DNA of 64,000 nt from Pseudomonadota bacterium (GCA_947454465.1 CANGJP010000003.1:1-64000); one strand, 5' to 3'. Shown: positions 9,076 through 20,240, counted from the first letter of the stretch. Made by a program: numbers and translations. Notes: generated by a model not told the origin, from the sequence alone.

Positions 9076-9558
9076 TTAGAGTTCGACTAGCGTCAACGGA
9101 TGCGCAGACTGGTCAAACTCCTGCCAGAGCTCACCGATGGTTTTATGCAAGGTAGGGTGAACCAAATTGGGCGCCAACTCTGCCAACGGACCGAGCATAT
9201 ACGCGCGCTTGACCAAGTCCGGACGAGGCAACGTAATGGCATGGGTAGCGCACACCATATCCCCGTAAATCAACAGATCCAAATCCATGGTCCGTGGTTC
9301 AAATTTGGGGGCTTTGCGCGCCCGTCCACACAAACCTTCGACCGCTTGCAAGACGGAAAGCACTTCAGTCAGCGTCAAATCTGCTTTAAAGCCGATCACC
9401 AGATTGACGAATTCAGGGCCTTCAAAACCTACGGCTTTATTACGATAAGCACGGGATACCTGTACGTCACCTAGACGACGTTTTAAGGCATTAATGGCAG
9501 TGCGAAGGTTTTGCTTAGGCTCGATGTTACTACCGGCCGCGACGTAGACGTCAGGCAT
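9076..9558 (-). CDS. folK: 2-amino-4-hydroxy-6-hydroxymethyldihydropteridine diphosphokinase
   Basis: VYVAAGSNIEPKQNL, EPRTMDLDLLIYGD, LPRPDLVKRAYMLGPLAELAP. Confidence 0.93.
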   Translation of the reverse strand: MPDVYVAAGSNIEPKQNLRTAINALKRRLGDVQVSRAYRNKAVGFEGPEFVNLVIGFKADLTLTEVLSVLQAVEGLCGRARKAPKFEPRTMDLDLLIYGDMVCATHAITLPRPDLVKRAYMLGPLAELAPNLVHPTLHKTIGELWQEFDQSAHPLTLVEL

Positions 9559-9567
9559 ATTATTTCT

Positions 9568-9948
9568 CTATTCAGGTTGTAGGTAATCTTCGGCGCGACG
9601 CTCTATAGATATCCCTACATCCCGCGAGTTTCTGACCGCACCTTGCTTGTTTAATCTTACACGTACCCAAGGCACAGAAAACTCTGTAATTACAATTCGG
9701 GCAATATTTTCTGTCAAAGTTTCCACTAATTGGTACTGCGAATCGCCCACAAAGCCCAATAAACGCTTGCTGACCGATTTGTAATCCACGGTATCTTCAA
9801 TGTTGTCACTGAGCGCCGCTTTACGAATATCGCAAGCCATTTCCAGATCAATCACCACGGTTTGCTTGACCTTGCGCTCCCAATCCCAGATGCCAACAAT
9901 GCATTCGGTACGCAATCCGGTGAGAAAAATACGGTCATTGGTGCTCAT
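9568..9948 (-). CDS. folB: dihydroneopterin aldolase
   Basis: FLTGLRTECIVGIWDWERKVKQTVVIDLEM, DTVDYKSVSK. Confidence 0.92.
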   Translation of the reverse strand: MSTNDRIFLTGLRTECIVGIWDWERKVKQTVVIDLEMACDIRKAALSDNIEDTVDYKSVSKRLLGFVGDSQYQLVETLTENIARIVITEFSVPWVRVRLNKQGAVRNSRDVGISIERRAEDYLQPE

Positions 9949-9960
9949 GTACAGCTCAAC

Positions 9961-11013
9961 TTATATTGACGAAACGATCTTCATTTCAGGCGCTTTAAGA
10001 CTATCCATCGGCCAACGCGCGACCGCGCGGATGCTTAAATCGTCCTGTTCCCCAGCCATCAAGCGCTGACAACCCACATAGGCAATCATGGCTGCATTAT
10101 CAGTACAAAACTCCGGGCGCGGGTAACGAACTGTAAACCCCAACTGTGTACCCATGGCCGTTAAGCGGGCGCGCAAGACACGATTTGCGCCCACCCCACC
10201 GGCCACCACGAGGGTACGCGTGCCTGTTTGCTTCAGCGCGCGCACGCATTTAGCCGCCAAGGTCTCGACAACGGCCTGCTGAAACGAAGACGCCACATCA
10301 GCACGGGTTTGCTCGTCAAGGATGATACCGCCCTGCTGCAACTGGCGTAGGGTGGTGACCACCGCCGTTTTCAGGCCACTGAAACTGAAATCGAGCCCAG
10401 GACGGTCAAGCATCGGCCGGGGGAAATCGAAGCGATCGGATCGGCCGGACTCGGCCAATACAGCCAGCGCCGGCCCGCCAGGATAAGGTAAACCCATGGC
10501 CTTAGCGGTTTTATCGAACGCCTCGCCAGCCGCATCATCCAAGGTGGAGCCCAATATTTGGTAGCGGCCAAGTCCCTCCACCTGCGCCAGCAAGGTATGC
10601 CCACCAGACACTAGTAACGCCACGAACGGATACAACGGAGGATCAGCTTCTAGCATGGGTGCCAACAAGTGCCCCTCCAAATGGTGCACACCCACTGCCG
10701 GGAGCCCGCGGGCAAAGGCATAACTGCGCGCTACCGCCGCACCGACCAATAAGGCACCAATCAGGCCAGGGCCCGCAGTGTAGGCCACACCGTCCAGTTG
10801 ATCCTGAGTCAATCCGGCATCAGCCAAGGCAGCCTCCATCAGGGGCAAGAGCTTGCGAACATGATCGCGCGAGGCCAATTCCGGCACCACCCCGCCAAAA
10901 GCCGCATGCAACGCCACCTGACTATAGAGTCGGTGAGCCACCAACCCCCGCTGACTGTCGTATACCGCCACGGCGGTTTCATCACAGGAAGTCTCGATTG
11001 CCAGTACTAGCAT
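9961..11013 (-). CDS. tsaD: tRNA N6-adenosine threonylcarbamoyltransferase
   Basis: [57 protein letters not shown]; likely ATG at 11013. Confidence 0.96.
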   Translation of the reverse strand: MLVLAIETSCDETAVAVYDSQRGLVAHRLYSQVALHAAFGGVVPELASRDHVRKLLPLMEAALADAGLTQDQLDGVAYTAGPGLIGALLVGAAVARSYAFARGLPAVGVHHLEGHLLAPMLEADPPLYPFVALLVSGGHTLLAQVEGLGRYQILGSTLDDAAGEAFDKTAKAMGLPYPGGPALAVLAESGRSDRFDFPRPMLDRPGLDFSFSGLKTAVVTTLRQLQQGGIILDEQTRADVASSFQQAVVETLAAKCVRALKQTGTRTLVVAGGVGANRVLRARLTAMGTQLGFTVRYPRPEFCTDNAAMIAYVGCQRLMAGEQDDLSIRAVARWPMDSLKAPEMKIVSSI

Positions 11014-11144
11014 GCGTTTTATCTGCCTCAATAGCCAAAAAAGTTCTCCCGGCTTTGCTTTTCAGCGCGGGTCTCATTAAACTGCTGGGCTCTTTTTACC
11101 CTATAGACCGGTAGAGACCTGTCTTTATTTAGTTCGAGGTTGCG

Positions 11145-11396
11145 ATGCCTAGCGTTCGCGTTCGAGAGAACGAATATTTCGATGCCGCCCTGCGCCGTTT
11201 TAAGCGTGCCTGCGAAAAAGCCGGTGTGCTGACTGAACTACGTCGCCGTGAATTCTATGAGAAACCCACTCAAGAAAGAAAACGCAAAAAAGCGGCGGCC
11301 GTAAAGCGCCACATGAAGCGCTCTAACCGCCCATCAAGCGCACCCCGTGGTCGCCCATTGACGGCGGCTCGTCCTGCTGCCGCTCGCGCATCTTAA
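11145..11396 (+). CDS. rpsU: 30S ribosomal protein S21
   Basis: [49 protein letters not shown]. Confidence 0.96.
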   Translation: MPSVRVRENEYFDAALRRFKRACEKAGVLTELRRREFYEKPTQERKRKKAAAVKRHMKRSNRPSSAPRGRPLTAARPAAARAS

Positions 11397-11414
11397 TGAC
11401 ATCTCGTTAAGATC

Positions 11415-11861
11415 ATGTCGCTCAAGGAACGCATCACTGAAGACATGAAGGCCGCTATGCGTGCCAAAGACACCGATCGTCTTGGCACCATTCGCATGCT
11501 GCAAGCGGCCATTAAACAGCGTGAAGTCGATGAACGCATCACGCTGGATGACGCGCAGATCATGGCGGCATTGGAAAAGATGATCAAATCTCGCAAGGAA
11601 GCTATCGAGCAGTTCCGCGCCGGCAATCGTGACGATCTGGCTGAAAAAGAAGCTCGCGAAATTGCCCAGTTGCAGGTTTATTTACCTGAACAACTCTCTG
11701 CCGCTGAACTTGAAGCCGTGATTGCCGATGCAATCGCCAGCACTGGCGCCAGCTCCATCAAAGACATGGGCAAAGTCGTCGCCGCTGTAAAACAGCAAGC
11801 CGCAGGCCGTGCCGATATGGGCGCGGTTAGCGCTGCTATCAAGGCTAAACTCGGCGGTTGA
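11415..11861 (+). CDS. GatB/YqeY domain-containing protein
   Basis: SLKERITEDMKAAMRAKDTDRLGTIRMLQAAIKQREVDE, conserved neighbour of rpsU. Confidence 0.92.
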   Translation: MSLKERITEDMKAAMRAKDTDRLGTIRMLQAAIKQREVDERITLDDAQIMAALEKMIKSRKEAIEQFRAGNRDDLAEKEAREIAQLQVYLPEQLSAAELEAVIADAIASTGASSIKDMGKVVAAVKQQAAGRADMGAVSAAIKAKLGG

Positions 11862-11888
11862 GGCCTCCCTGTTAGAATTAATCTATAC

Positions 11889-11913
11889 AAAGGCGCTATA
11901 CAGCGCCTTTTTT
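11889..11913 (+). terminator. Rho-independent terminator after yqeY
   Basis: aaaggcgct-atac-agcgccttt + T-run. Confidence 0.88.
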
Positions 11914-11997
11914 GTTGAGTTGTGTTGAGACCACTTCACGGAACGGTTGGCAACCGGATAATCACACCCCTGATTCCAACAACAAAGGACACATCAC

Positions 11998-12774
11998 ATG
12001 CAACTAGTACGTTTTGCACTTCGAGCGGTCGCGCTCTCTCTCACCTTAAGCCTGAGTTACATCACTACCGCACAGGCGCAGGGCGATGAAATTCAGGTGT
12101 ATGACGGAGGTCTTGCTGACCCCGGTGTGTTTAACCTGACATGGCACAATAACTACACCATCAGCGGTGCCAAAGAACCGGAATTTACCGGCGCTTATGC
12201 AGCCAATCACGCCCTAAATGGTGTGACCGAATGGGCCTATGGTGTAAACAACTGGTGGGAAGTCGGTTTGTACTTGCCGTTATATACCATCAGCGACAGC
12301 AGCACCCGCATGAATGGCTTCAAACTGCGCACACTGTTTGCAACACCGAATGCAACTGATCGGCATTTCTTTTACGGTCTAGGTATTGAACTGAGCAGCA
12401 ACGCAAAAAGTTGGGATCAAACGCGCATCACTTCTGAGTTTCGCCCCATCGTTGGCTGGCACCTTGGTAAAATCGATGTGATTTTCAATCCGATTATCGA
12501 CACTGCCTATGATGGGCTGGATCAGTTAGTGTTTGCACCATCCACCCGCTTTGCCTATAACGCCACAAAAGAATGGGCTTTTGCCTTGGAAGAATATGCG
12601 GACTTTGGTTTATTGAATGATTTCTCAAAGAGCAGTGAACAATCGCACCAATTGTTTGGCGTGATTGACTACGCAGGTAGCGCATTCGAAGTACAAGCTG
12701 GACTTGGCTTTGGGCTAACTCAAGCGTCAGATAACACCGTCTTCAAATTAATTGTGGCGCACGACTTCAACTGA
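11998..12774 (+). CDS. putative outer-membrane beta-barrel protein, unknown function
   Basis: signal peptide MQLVRFALRAVALSLTLSLSYITTAQAQ, alternating aromatic/polar strands, ends in FKLIVAHDFN. Confidence 0.7.
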   Translation: MQLVRFALRAVALSLTLSLSYITTAQAQGDEIQVYDGGLADPGVFNLTWHNNYTISGAKEPEFTGAYAANHALNGVTEWAYGVNNWWEVGLYLPLYTISDSSTRMNGFKLRTLFATPNATDRHFFYGLGIELSSNAKSWDQTRITSEFRPIVGWHLGKIDVIFNPIIDTAYDGLDQLVFAPSTRFAYNATKEWAFALEEYADFGLLNDFSKSSEQSHQLFGVIDYAGSAFEVQAGLGFGLTQASDNTVFKLIVAHDFN

Positions 12775-12800
12775 CTAAGTTTATCTCTTAAGCACAACTT

Positions 12801-12826
12801 GGGTGGGGACTCACCCCACCCTTTTT
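12801..12826 (+). terminator. Rho-independent terminator
   Basis: gggtgggg-actca-ccccaccc + T5. Confidence 0.85.
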
Positions 12827-12850
12827 AAGCCTCCATTAAGGGGCTCAGTG

Positions 12851-12888
12851 CCCTTCTTCTCACCAAGCCCTTCTTCTCACCAAGCCCA
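12851..12888. repeat. 17-bp tandem repeat, ~2.2 copies
   Basis: gcccttcttctcaccaa x2 + gccc. Confidence 0.8.
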
Positions 12889-13041
12889 CCTTCTAGCTCG
12901 ATGGTTTCTAGCACCCCAATGGGGACTTAATTGAATCTAAAAGTATTCACTTAGAATACTTCTCCTCATACCCTATGAGATTGCCTGTTTAAGCTTTTCG
13001 AGTATATTCACCCATAGCATTTACTGCCGTGAGCGAACACC

Positions 13042-14262
13042 GTGCCGCTGCATCAATTCTTTCTATTTCTCGCTATCATCCTGATCGCTGCTCGAGCATT
13101 GTCTGAAACTGTCGCTCGCTTCGGCGTACCTGCTGTGATTGGTGAGTTACTGGCAGGCCTGTTGATTGGCCCTTCAGTATTCGGTTGGATCGCGCCCGAT
13201 GCCAGCATGAAGCTACTGGCCGAAATCGGCATCATCTTGCTGTTATTCGAAGTGGGCATGGATACCAATCTACATCGACTAGCGCGTTCTGGTATCAAGC
13301 CCTATGTTGTTGCATTCGTGGGTTTTGTATTGCCCTTTGTACTTGGTTATGCAGTCAGTACGATGCTGTTTGGATTATCTTCACTGACCTCCATGTTCAT
13401 TGGTGGCACGCTTACTGCGACGAGCATCGGTATCACGGTTCGTGTACTGGATGACTTGGGCAAACGCCAGTCGGACGAAGCGCAAATCATCATCGGTGCA
13501 GCCGTACTTGACGATATTCTCGGTGTATTAGCTCTGGCTTTTTTATATCAATTTGCGATTGAACAAGAAATCTCTATTCAATCACTGGGTGAAGTCAGCG
13601 CATATATCATTCTGTTCATGATTCTGGCACCCGTATTTGGGAAGTTAATCGCCGTGCTGATCGATCATCTTGATCAACGCGCCAGCACGCCGGGCTTACT
13701 GCTGACCATGGCACTGTCAGTTACGCTACTCTTCTCATGGCTTGCACATGCTGTCGATGCGCCCGAAATCATGGGTGGCTTTGCTGCTGGCATTGCATTC
13801 AGTCAGCATTTCGGTTTCAAGCTGCCATTCTTTAAGACAAACAGTACGTTATTCAAACCAAGTCCTAAACTTGCGCACCGCTTAGAAGAACAGATGCGTC
13901 CTTTGATTCACACCTTTGCGCCATTGTTCTTTGTCATGGTGGGTATCTCACTCAACTTCAGTGAGATTAATTGGAGTTCAAGCTCTGTTTGGGCACTCGC
14001 CGGAACACTATTGCTATGCGCTATCGTAGGGAAATTAGCTGCGGGATTTTTCATTAACGAACCACGTGCCAATCAAATTGCTATTGGACTTTCGATGATC
14101 CCCCGTGGCGAAGTCGGACTTATTTTTGCCCAACTCGGTTTCACTCAAGGCATTCTCAGCGGAGAGCTCTATGCCGCTCTGTTAATTGTTATTGCCCTTA
14201 CCACCATGGCACCACCTTTCGTATTAAAGGCGTTCTATAACAAATATCGCCAAACTCAATGA
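13042..14262 (+). CDS. cation:proton antiporter (CPA2/KefB-like, Na+/H+ exchanger domain)
   Basis: RFGVPAVIGELLAGLLIGPSVFG, ILLLFEVGMDTNL, GAAVLDDILGVLALAFL, MIPRGEVGLIFAQLG; GTG start. Confidence 0.88.
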   Translation: MPLHQFFLFLAIILIAARALSETVARFGVPAVIGELLAGLLIGPSVFGWIAPDASMKLLAEIGIILLLFEVGMDTNLHRLARSGIKPYVVAFVGFVLPFVLGYAVSTMLFGLSSLTSMFIGGTLTATSIGITVRVLDDLGKRQSDEAQIIIGAAVLDDILGVLALAFLYQFAIEQEISIQSLGEVSAYIILFMILAPVFGKLIAVLIDHLDQRASTPGLLLTMALSVTLLFSWLAHAVDAPEIMGGFAAGIAFSQHFGFKLPFFKTNSTLFKPSPKLAHRLEEQMRPLIHTFAPLFFVMVGISLNFSEINWSSSSVWALAGTLLLCAIVGKLAAGFFINEPRANQIAIGLSMIPRGEVGLIFAQLGFTQGILSGELYAALLIVIALTTMAPPFVLKAFYNKYRQTQ

Positions 14263-14292
14263 ATATAAATATTGACCACGAGCTTAAGTGAG

Positions 14293-15663
14293 TTATTGCT
14301 CATTTTGCCAACCTCCTCCCAAAGCCTTGTAAACTTTAATCAGCGCAAGGCGTCGATCGAGCAAAGATTGCGTCAAGTCGATTTCAGCAGAGAGTGACTG
14401 TCGCTGTGCATCAAGTACTTCCAAAAACGCTGCAGTACCAGCACGGAAGCGTAAATCAGCCAGTCGCATCACTTCAGTGGAGGCATCAACCCTACGCGCT
14501 TGGATATTGAGCACCTCTAAACTGGTTTCATAGGCGACGAGCGAATCAGCGACCTCACCCAATGCTTTCAATACCGTTTTTCGATAATTGATCACCGCTT
14601 GTTCCATTCGCGCCATGACTGCTTCACGATTAGCTTGCAATCTACCACCCGCAAATAAAGGCTGCATCAAGTCCGGTCCGATTGAAGCAACGGTCGCAGA
14701 ATTTCCACTGAAGAGATCCGTCAGTCCAGTGGTAACTCCGCCAAACATGGCCGTAAGACTCAAAGAAGGGAAAAATAGAGCTTTAGCTTCACCAATGCGT
14801 GCATTGGCTGCAACCATTTTGGCTTCTGCCTCACGAATATCTGGACGGCGTTGCAGTAGCGTCGAAGGCAATCCTGCGGGAATCGCTTCAGGCAGTGACA
14901 GGGAAACTGGTGCATTCAAATCAAATGCACTCGGGTTTCGCCCTAATAAAACCGCCAATGCATGTTCGGTTTCAGCCACTTGCCGCCGTAGCAACGGTAA
15001 CCGCACTTCAATCGTCGCCAGAGCACTTTCTTGCTGACGCTCTTCTGCCGCTGAGGCGATGCCAGCAGACGATAGTCGCTTGATCAAAACTAGCACCGAG
15101 CGATGATTATCAACGGCACGTTGAGTGACAGACTGCATTTCATGAAGTGCAGCCAACTGATAATAACAAGCAGCCACACCACTGACGAGCGAGGCATGAA
15201 CTGCATGCTTCGCTTCAGAGGTAGCCAAAATATCAGCACGCATCGCCTGAGCAGCACTGCGATAACGCCCCCAAAAATCCAGCTCCCAATTGATACCCAC
15301 CCCACCTAGGTAAGTCGATGTGAGTTCATCTCCAGGCAAACGCGCAGTCGGTGACGTTTTCAGCGATAACACCGCCTGGGGAAACAGGGGTGCACGTGCA
15401 ATACCCGCAATCGCTTCGACTTCATTCACCCGAGCTGCAGCTAATAGAGCATCACTACCTGATGAAAGCGCTTCATCAATGAGTGCCTGTAATTGCGGAT
15501 CGGTGAATACTGCGCGCCAATCCTGCTCCGCAAGGGAAGTAAGTGAAGTAGCGAATCGATAGTTATCCGGCAACATCATGTTCTGACGTTGTAGTTCAGG
15601 AGTTAATGAGCAGCCTGACAATGTCAGCATGCTAAAAGCAATAAGGATTAGAGTGCTGCGCAT
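14293..15663 (-). CDS. RND efflux outer-membrane lipoprotein (NodT/OprM family)
   Basis: lipobox LSGCS, LLQRRPDIREAEAKMVAANARIGEAKALFFPSLSLT; likely ATG at 15663. Confidence 0.92.
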   Translation of the reverse strand: MRSTLILIAFSMLTLSGCSLTPELQRQNMMLPDNYRFATSLTSLAEQDWRAVFTDPQLQALIDEALSSGSDALLAAARVNEVEAIAGIARAPLFPQAVLSLKTSPTARLPGDELTSTYLGGVGINWELDFWGRYRSAAQAMRADILATSEAKHAVHASLVSGVAACYYQLAALHEMQSVTQRAVDNHRSVLVLIKRLSSAGIASAAEERQQESALATIEVRLPLLRRQVAETEHALAVLLGRNPSAFDLNAPVSLSLPEAIPAGLPSTLLQRRPDIREAEAKMVAANARIGEAKALFFPSLSLTAMFGGVTTGLTDLFSGNSATVASIGPDLMQPLFAGGRLQANREAVMARMEQAVINYRKTVLKALGEVADSLVAYETSLEVLNIQARRVDASTEVMRLADLRFRAGTAAFLEVLDAQRQSLSAEIDLTQSLLDRRLALIKVYKALGGGWQNEQ

Positions 15664-15677
15664 GTTTCTGTGTTCGG

Positions 15678-18600
15678 TTAGAAAACCTTTCGATGCCTTG
15701 AACAAATATTCACTACTCGCTGCACAGCGACAAACAGCACAGGAACGATAAAGACCCCAAAAAAAGTAGCGGTCAACATGCCAAAAAATACCGTAATGCC
15801 CATCGAAACTCGGGCGCCTGCTCCAGCTCCCGAAGCAATAATTAATGGGATCACACCAAGAATGAACGCCAATGAAGTCATAATGATAGGACGCAGGCGC
15901 AATGTAGCAGCTTGCACTGCAGACTGAACCACATCGCCAGTTTCTTCATATTTCATCTTGGCAAATTCAACAATTAGAATTGCATTCTTAGCAGCAAGCC
16001 CAATGAGCAACACCAGACCGATCTGTGCATAAATATTGTTAGTCAGTCCAGTCAACTTTAAACCAATCATGGCGCCCAAAATACCGAATGGCACAGCAAG
16101 GAGTACCGCAAAAGGAACAGACCAACTCTCATATAAGGCCGCAAGAAACAGAAAGACAAACACGATGGCCATACTAAAAATTAATGGTGCTTTACCTGAT
16201 GATTCTTTTTCCTGCTGACTGATGCCCGACCATTCATATCCATATCCGGGCGGTAACACAGTTGCCGCCACTTGATCCATGGCTTTAATCGCATCGCCAG
16301 AACTATATCCTGGCGCTGCGTCGCCACTGATCTCTGCCGTTCGATACAAGTTGTAGCGCTCGGTTACACTCGGAGAGCTGATCGATAAAGGCTGTAGAAA
16401 TGTCGACAATGGAATCATAACGCCTTGCGCATTACGCACATGGTACAGATTTACTTTTTGTATATCGTCACGAAACTGTGACTCAGCCTGCATGGTGACT
16501 TTATAAGTTCTACCAAACCGGCTGAAATCATTAATACTCAAACCACCGAGAAAGGTTTGTAGTGCATTCGTTATCTCTGTAAGAGACACACCCAGCTTCT
16601 TGGCTTTTTCACGATCCACGTCGAGCCTAAAAGCAGGATTTCGCGGATTAAACTTAGTAAAAGCTTTACTAATTTCGGGACGTTGATTAGCTGCAATAAT
16701 TAGATCTTCTGCAACCTTGGCCAACTCCAGTGGCGTTCCGCCAGCACGATCTTGTAATTTGAAAGAAAAGCCACCTGTCTGGCCCAACCCGGGTACGGCA
16801 GGTGGATTGAACGCCATTACCACTGCATCAGGCAATCTAGCAGTCATTTCGTACACGCCCATAATCAATGCTTTAAGTTTTTCTACAGGCTCCGTACGCT
16901 CCTCCCAAGGCTTGAGCGATGCCACAAACAATGCGCTATCTGATTGCGGTACGCCACTAAGAATATTGTGGCCATTAATAATTAAGCGTTTTTCAATCCC
17001 CGAACGTGACGCCAACATCGCATCGAGTTTTTCGGTCACGGCCTGCGTGCGGTTCAACGAGGCTGCTGCAGGTAATTGCACATGACCTAAGAAATACCCT
17101 TGATCCTCAGGAGGAACAAAGCCGCTCGGCACCTTTGACATCAGACTAAAGGAAATAAAAATAAGGATGCCTAATGTCAACAGCGAAAGCACGCTACGTT
17201 GAATCATTAGATTAACTTTACGACCGTATACTTCCGTGAAACGCCCAAAACCATCATTAAAAATACTGAAGTAGCGACTCAACCTACTGGTTGATTCAAT
17301 TTTTGGTTTTAGCAACAGTACGCATAACGCTGGCGTGAGCGACAATGCTATAAAAGCCGATAGCATCGTAGACACTGCCACCGTGATCGCGAACTGCTTG
17401 TACATCACTCCGGCGATACCACCTAAAAAGGCAACGGGAACAAATACCGCCGCAAGAATGAGTGCAATCGCAACGACAGGTCCAGACACTTCTTCCATCG
17501 CCTGAATGGTCGCCTGTTGTGCATCCATACCCTGCATCAAGTGATGTTCCACGGCCTCTACCACCACAATCGCATCATCGACCACAATTCCGATGGCCAG
17601 CACCATCCCAAACAGCGTGAGAGTGTTGATTGTAAAACCGAGCAATGAAAACACAGCAAAGGTACCCACCAGAGATACCGGCACGGCAAGCATGGGAATC
17701 AGTGTGGCTCGCCAACTCTGCAAAAAAATGAACACCACGATCAGCACCAATAAAAGCGCCTCAAAAAAGGTATGCACAACTTCTTGCAATGAGGCTTTGA
17801 CGAACACGGTGTTATCCAAAACTATGTCATAGCTTAGGTCATCTGGAAAAGTTGAGGAAAGTTCCTTAAGTCTTGTCTTGAGTAACTGCGCCGTTTCAAT
17901 AGCACTGGCATCTGGTGTCAAATTAATAGAAAACGCAGCGGCTGGTTTTCCATTCAGTCTTGATTGGAAGGCATAATCCTTGGCTCCAAGTTCGACACGC
18001 GCCACATCACGCAACCGAATAAACGAACCATCCGCTTTAGCACGCAAGATAACATTTTCAAACTCTTCGACTTCTGATAATCGGCCGCGCACCTCAACAC
18101 CGTATTGAAACTGCTGCGTCACTGGCGCCGGCAATTGACCGACCTGACCTGCCGGCGCTTGAGTATTTTGCTCTTGAATCGCTTTGTAAATATCCGATGG
18201 AGTTATACCTAAATTTGCCATACGGTCTGGTTTGAGCCAGATACGCATACCAAATTCAGCACCGAATAGAGATACATTACTAACACCCTTGATTCGCTTT
18301 AACGCGTCCACCACATTAATACTGGCGTAATTGCTCAGAAACAATTCGTCATAAGTGGCGTTGGGTGAAATGAGCGCCAGATACATCAAAACATCAGGGG
18401 ATTGTTTTTTAGTTGTAATGCCTGAGCTGATGACCTCGGAAGGTAGTCTGGAATTAGCCTGCGACACACGGTTCTGCACTTGTACCGCAGCGATGTCTGC
18501 ATCAGTATCCAGACCGAATGTTATATCTAAATTATAACGCCCATTACCTGAAGAATTAGAACTCATGTAGACCATACCTTCTACACCGTTGACTTGTTCT

Positions 18601-18797
18601 TCGATAGGTTGCGCAACCGCCTGCTCTACCACTTCGGCGCTAGCGCCTGGATACAGCGCAGTAACACGAACGGTAGGCAAGGTAATCTGTGGATACTGTG
18701 CAATCGGTAAATTGAGTCCCGCGATCACACCCGCCAGCAATAATAGTATTGCCGCAACAATGGCAAAGACCGGACGCCCTATAAAAAACTTAGCCAT
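15678..18797 (-). CDS. HAE1-family RND multidrug efflux permease (AcrB/MexB-like)
   Basis: MAKFFIGRPVFAIVAAILLLLAGVIAGLNLPIAQYPQI, GVVVDDAIVVVEAVEHHL-type motifs, GGLSINDF. Confidence 0.95.
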   Translation of the reverse strand: MAKFFIGRPVFAIVAAILLLLAGVIAGLNLPIAQYPQITLPTVRVTALYPGASAEVVEQAVAQPIEEQVNGVEGMVYMSSNSSGNGRYNLDITFGLDTDADIAAVQVQNRVSQANSRLPSEVISSGITTKKQSPDVLMYLALISPNATYDELFLSNYASINVVDALKRIKGVSNVSLFGAEFGMRIWLKPDRMANLGITPSDIYKAIQEQNTQAPAGQVGQLPAPVTQQFQYGVEVRGRLSEVEEFENVILRAKADGSFIRLRDVARVELGAKDYAFQSRLNGKPAAAFSINLTPDASAIETAQLLKTRLKELSSTFPDDLSYDIVLDNTVFVKASLQEVVHTFFEALLLVLIVVFIFLQSWRATLIPMLAVPVSLVGTFAVFSLLGFTINTLTLFGMVLAIGIVVDDAIVVVEAVEHHLMQGMDAQQATIQAMEEVSGPVVAIALILAAVFVPVAFLGGIAGVMYKQFAITVAVSTMLSAFIALSLTPALCVLLLKPKIESTSRLSRYFSIFNDGFGRFTEVYGRKVNLMIQRSVLSLLTLGILIFISFSLMSKVPSGFVPPEDQGYFLGHVQLPAAASLNRTQAVTEKLDAMLASRSGIEKRLIINGHNILSGVPQSDSALFVASLKPWEERTEPVEKLKALIMGVYEMTARLPDAVVMAFNPPAVPGLGQTGGFSFKLQDRAGGTPLELAKVAEDLIIAANQRPEISKAFTKFNPRNPAFRLDVDREKAKKLGVSLTEITNALQTFLGGLSINDFSRFGRTYKVTMQAESQFRDDIQKVNLYHVRNAQGVMIPLSTFLQPLSISSPSVTERYNLYRTAEISGDAAPGYSSGDAIKAMDQVAATVLPPGYGYEWSGISQQEKESSGKAPLIFSMAIVFVFLFLAALYESWSVPFAVLLAVPFGILGAMIGLKLTGLTNNIYAQIGLVLLIGLAAKNAILIVEFAKMKYEETGDVVQSAVQAATLRLRPIIMTSLAFILGVIPLIIASGAGAGARVSMGITVFFGMLTATFFGVFIVPVLFVAVQRVVNICSRHRKVF

Positions 18798-18806
18798 ACC
18801 GTCCCT

Positions 18807-19955
18807 TTAATGTTGATCAGACTTAGATGATGGTAGTGCAACCGGTTTAACAATCGTACCTGGACGGGCTTTCTGTAAGCCATCAACAACAATCAGCTCA
18901 CCAACATTCAATCCGCTTTCAATAAGCCATAAATCACCCACACGTACACCAGTCTTAATTAGTCTTTGCTGCGCTTTATTCTCAGCATCAATAACAGCAA
19001 CAAACTGCTTACCTAATAATTCAGTGACGGCTTTTTGTGGAATAACGATCGCATTTTGTGCAACAGAGTACGTGACACGGACACGTGTATTCATACCTGG
19101 ACGCAACAAGTTATCTGGATTAGCAAATTTGGCACGTAAGGTCAGGGTGCCAGTACTTGAATTGAGTGCACGATCTGCAAAATCAATTTGTCCTGATCGA
19201 CCGTAGGTACTGCCGTCAGCCAGGATTAACTCAATGGGCGCGCCACTATCCGTCTCACCGGCTATACGACTCTTCGCAAATTTAATGTACTCATTTTCAG
19301 GAATACTAAAATACGCATAAACAGGATCAATTGTTGATACCGTGGCCAGGACACTCTGTCCTGCCGTCGCCAGTCCACCCACTTCAATCTGCTGCAAACC
19401 AATGATACCTGCAACAGGAGAACTTACTTCGGCAAAAGATCGATCAATTTTAGCTTTTGAGAGCGCAGCACGACGCGCTTGCACAACTGCCATACTTTGC
19501 TGCTCCATGGCCACCGCTTGATCATACGTTTGCCGAGGAATGGCATTATCCGGAAGGAGCGGCTTATAACGCTCTACATCTTGACGCGATTTAGCAAGCA
19601 CGGCTTCTGATTCTGCCAGTCTAGCCTGCGCATCAATCACCGCCTCATCCAATGTTCTTGGATCGATCACGAACAACAACTCACCTTGCTTTACCTGCTT
19701 TCCTGGCTCGAAGGCCTGCTTCATAACTAAGCCAGTTACCCGGGATCGCAACTCCACTTCATGAAACGCTTTCAACTCAGCGACAATATCGGTCGACAAT
19801 GGGGTGCTTTGTGTCACAACAGGTTGCACCATGACTTCAGGTGGCTGGGCTTGCAATGTTTGTGGCGGTTTACTACAACCCCCCAACATCAATAAAACCA
19901 ACAAGCTGGCGATTAAAGAATTCTTCAAGCTGACCTCACATCCTAATTTAGGCAA
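18807..19955 (-). CDS. RND efflux periplasmic adaptor subunit (MexA/AcrA family lipoprotein)
   Basis: lipobox LGGCS; VELRSRVTGLVMKQAFEPGKQVKQGELLFVIDPR; start may be downstream GTG. Confidence 0.92.
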   Translation of the reverse strand: MPKLGCEVSLKNSLIASLLVLLMLGGCSKPPQTLQAQPPEVMVQPVVTQSTPLSTDIVAELKAFHEVELRSRVTGLVMKQAFEPGKQVKQGELLFVIDPRTLDEAVIDAQARLAESEAVLAKSRQDVERYKPLLPDNAIPRQTYDQAVAMEQQSMAVVQARRAALSKAKIDRSFAEVSSPVAGIIGLQQIEVGGLATAGQSVLATVSTIDPVYAYFSIPENEYIKFAKSRIAGETDSGAPIELILADGSTYGRSGQIDFADRALNSSTGTLTLRAKFANPDNLLRPGMNTRVRVTYSVAQNAIVIPQKAVTELLGKQFVAVIDAENKAQQRLIKTGVRVGDLWLIESGLNVGELIVVDGLQKARPGTIVKPVALPSSKSDQH

Positions 19956-19991
19956 TAACCTGATTAATCATTAACAAAGATGTATGCCCGA

Positions 19992-20017
19992 CATCATGAA
20001 AGGCATGATGACATCAT
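19992..20017. promoter_or_regulatory. operator-like dyad upstream of RND operon
   Basis: catcatg-aaagg-catgatg followed by a-catcat (overlapping inverted repeats). Confidence 0.4.
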
Positions 20018-20240
20018 CGACCTGATGAGCATGCAGAGAATAAACACAGCTTGGGCTGAATGCCAGCAATACAACATCCGTATCCACACCGATTAATCTA
20101 TCGAAGCTGTAATTCGAACGCCTCTACATCCACTAACCCTCTACAAAACTGACAATTTTTTACTCGCAGCGGATTGACCGCTTAAAGAGCAGGCACCTAG
20201 TATCCATTGATACTTCACTTTTGTACTTGGAGCCCCCCCC

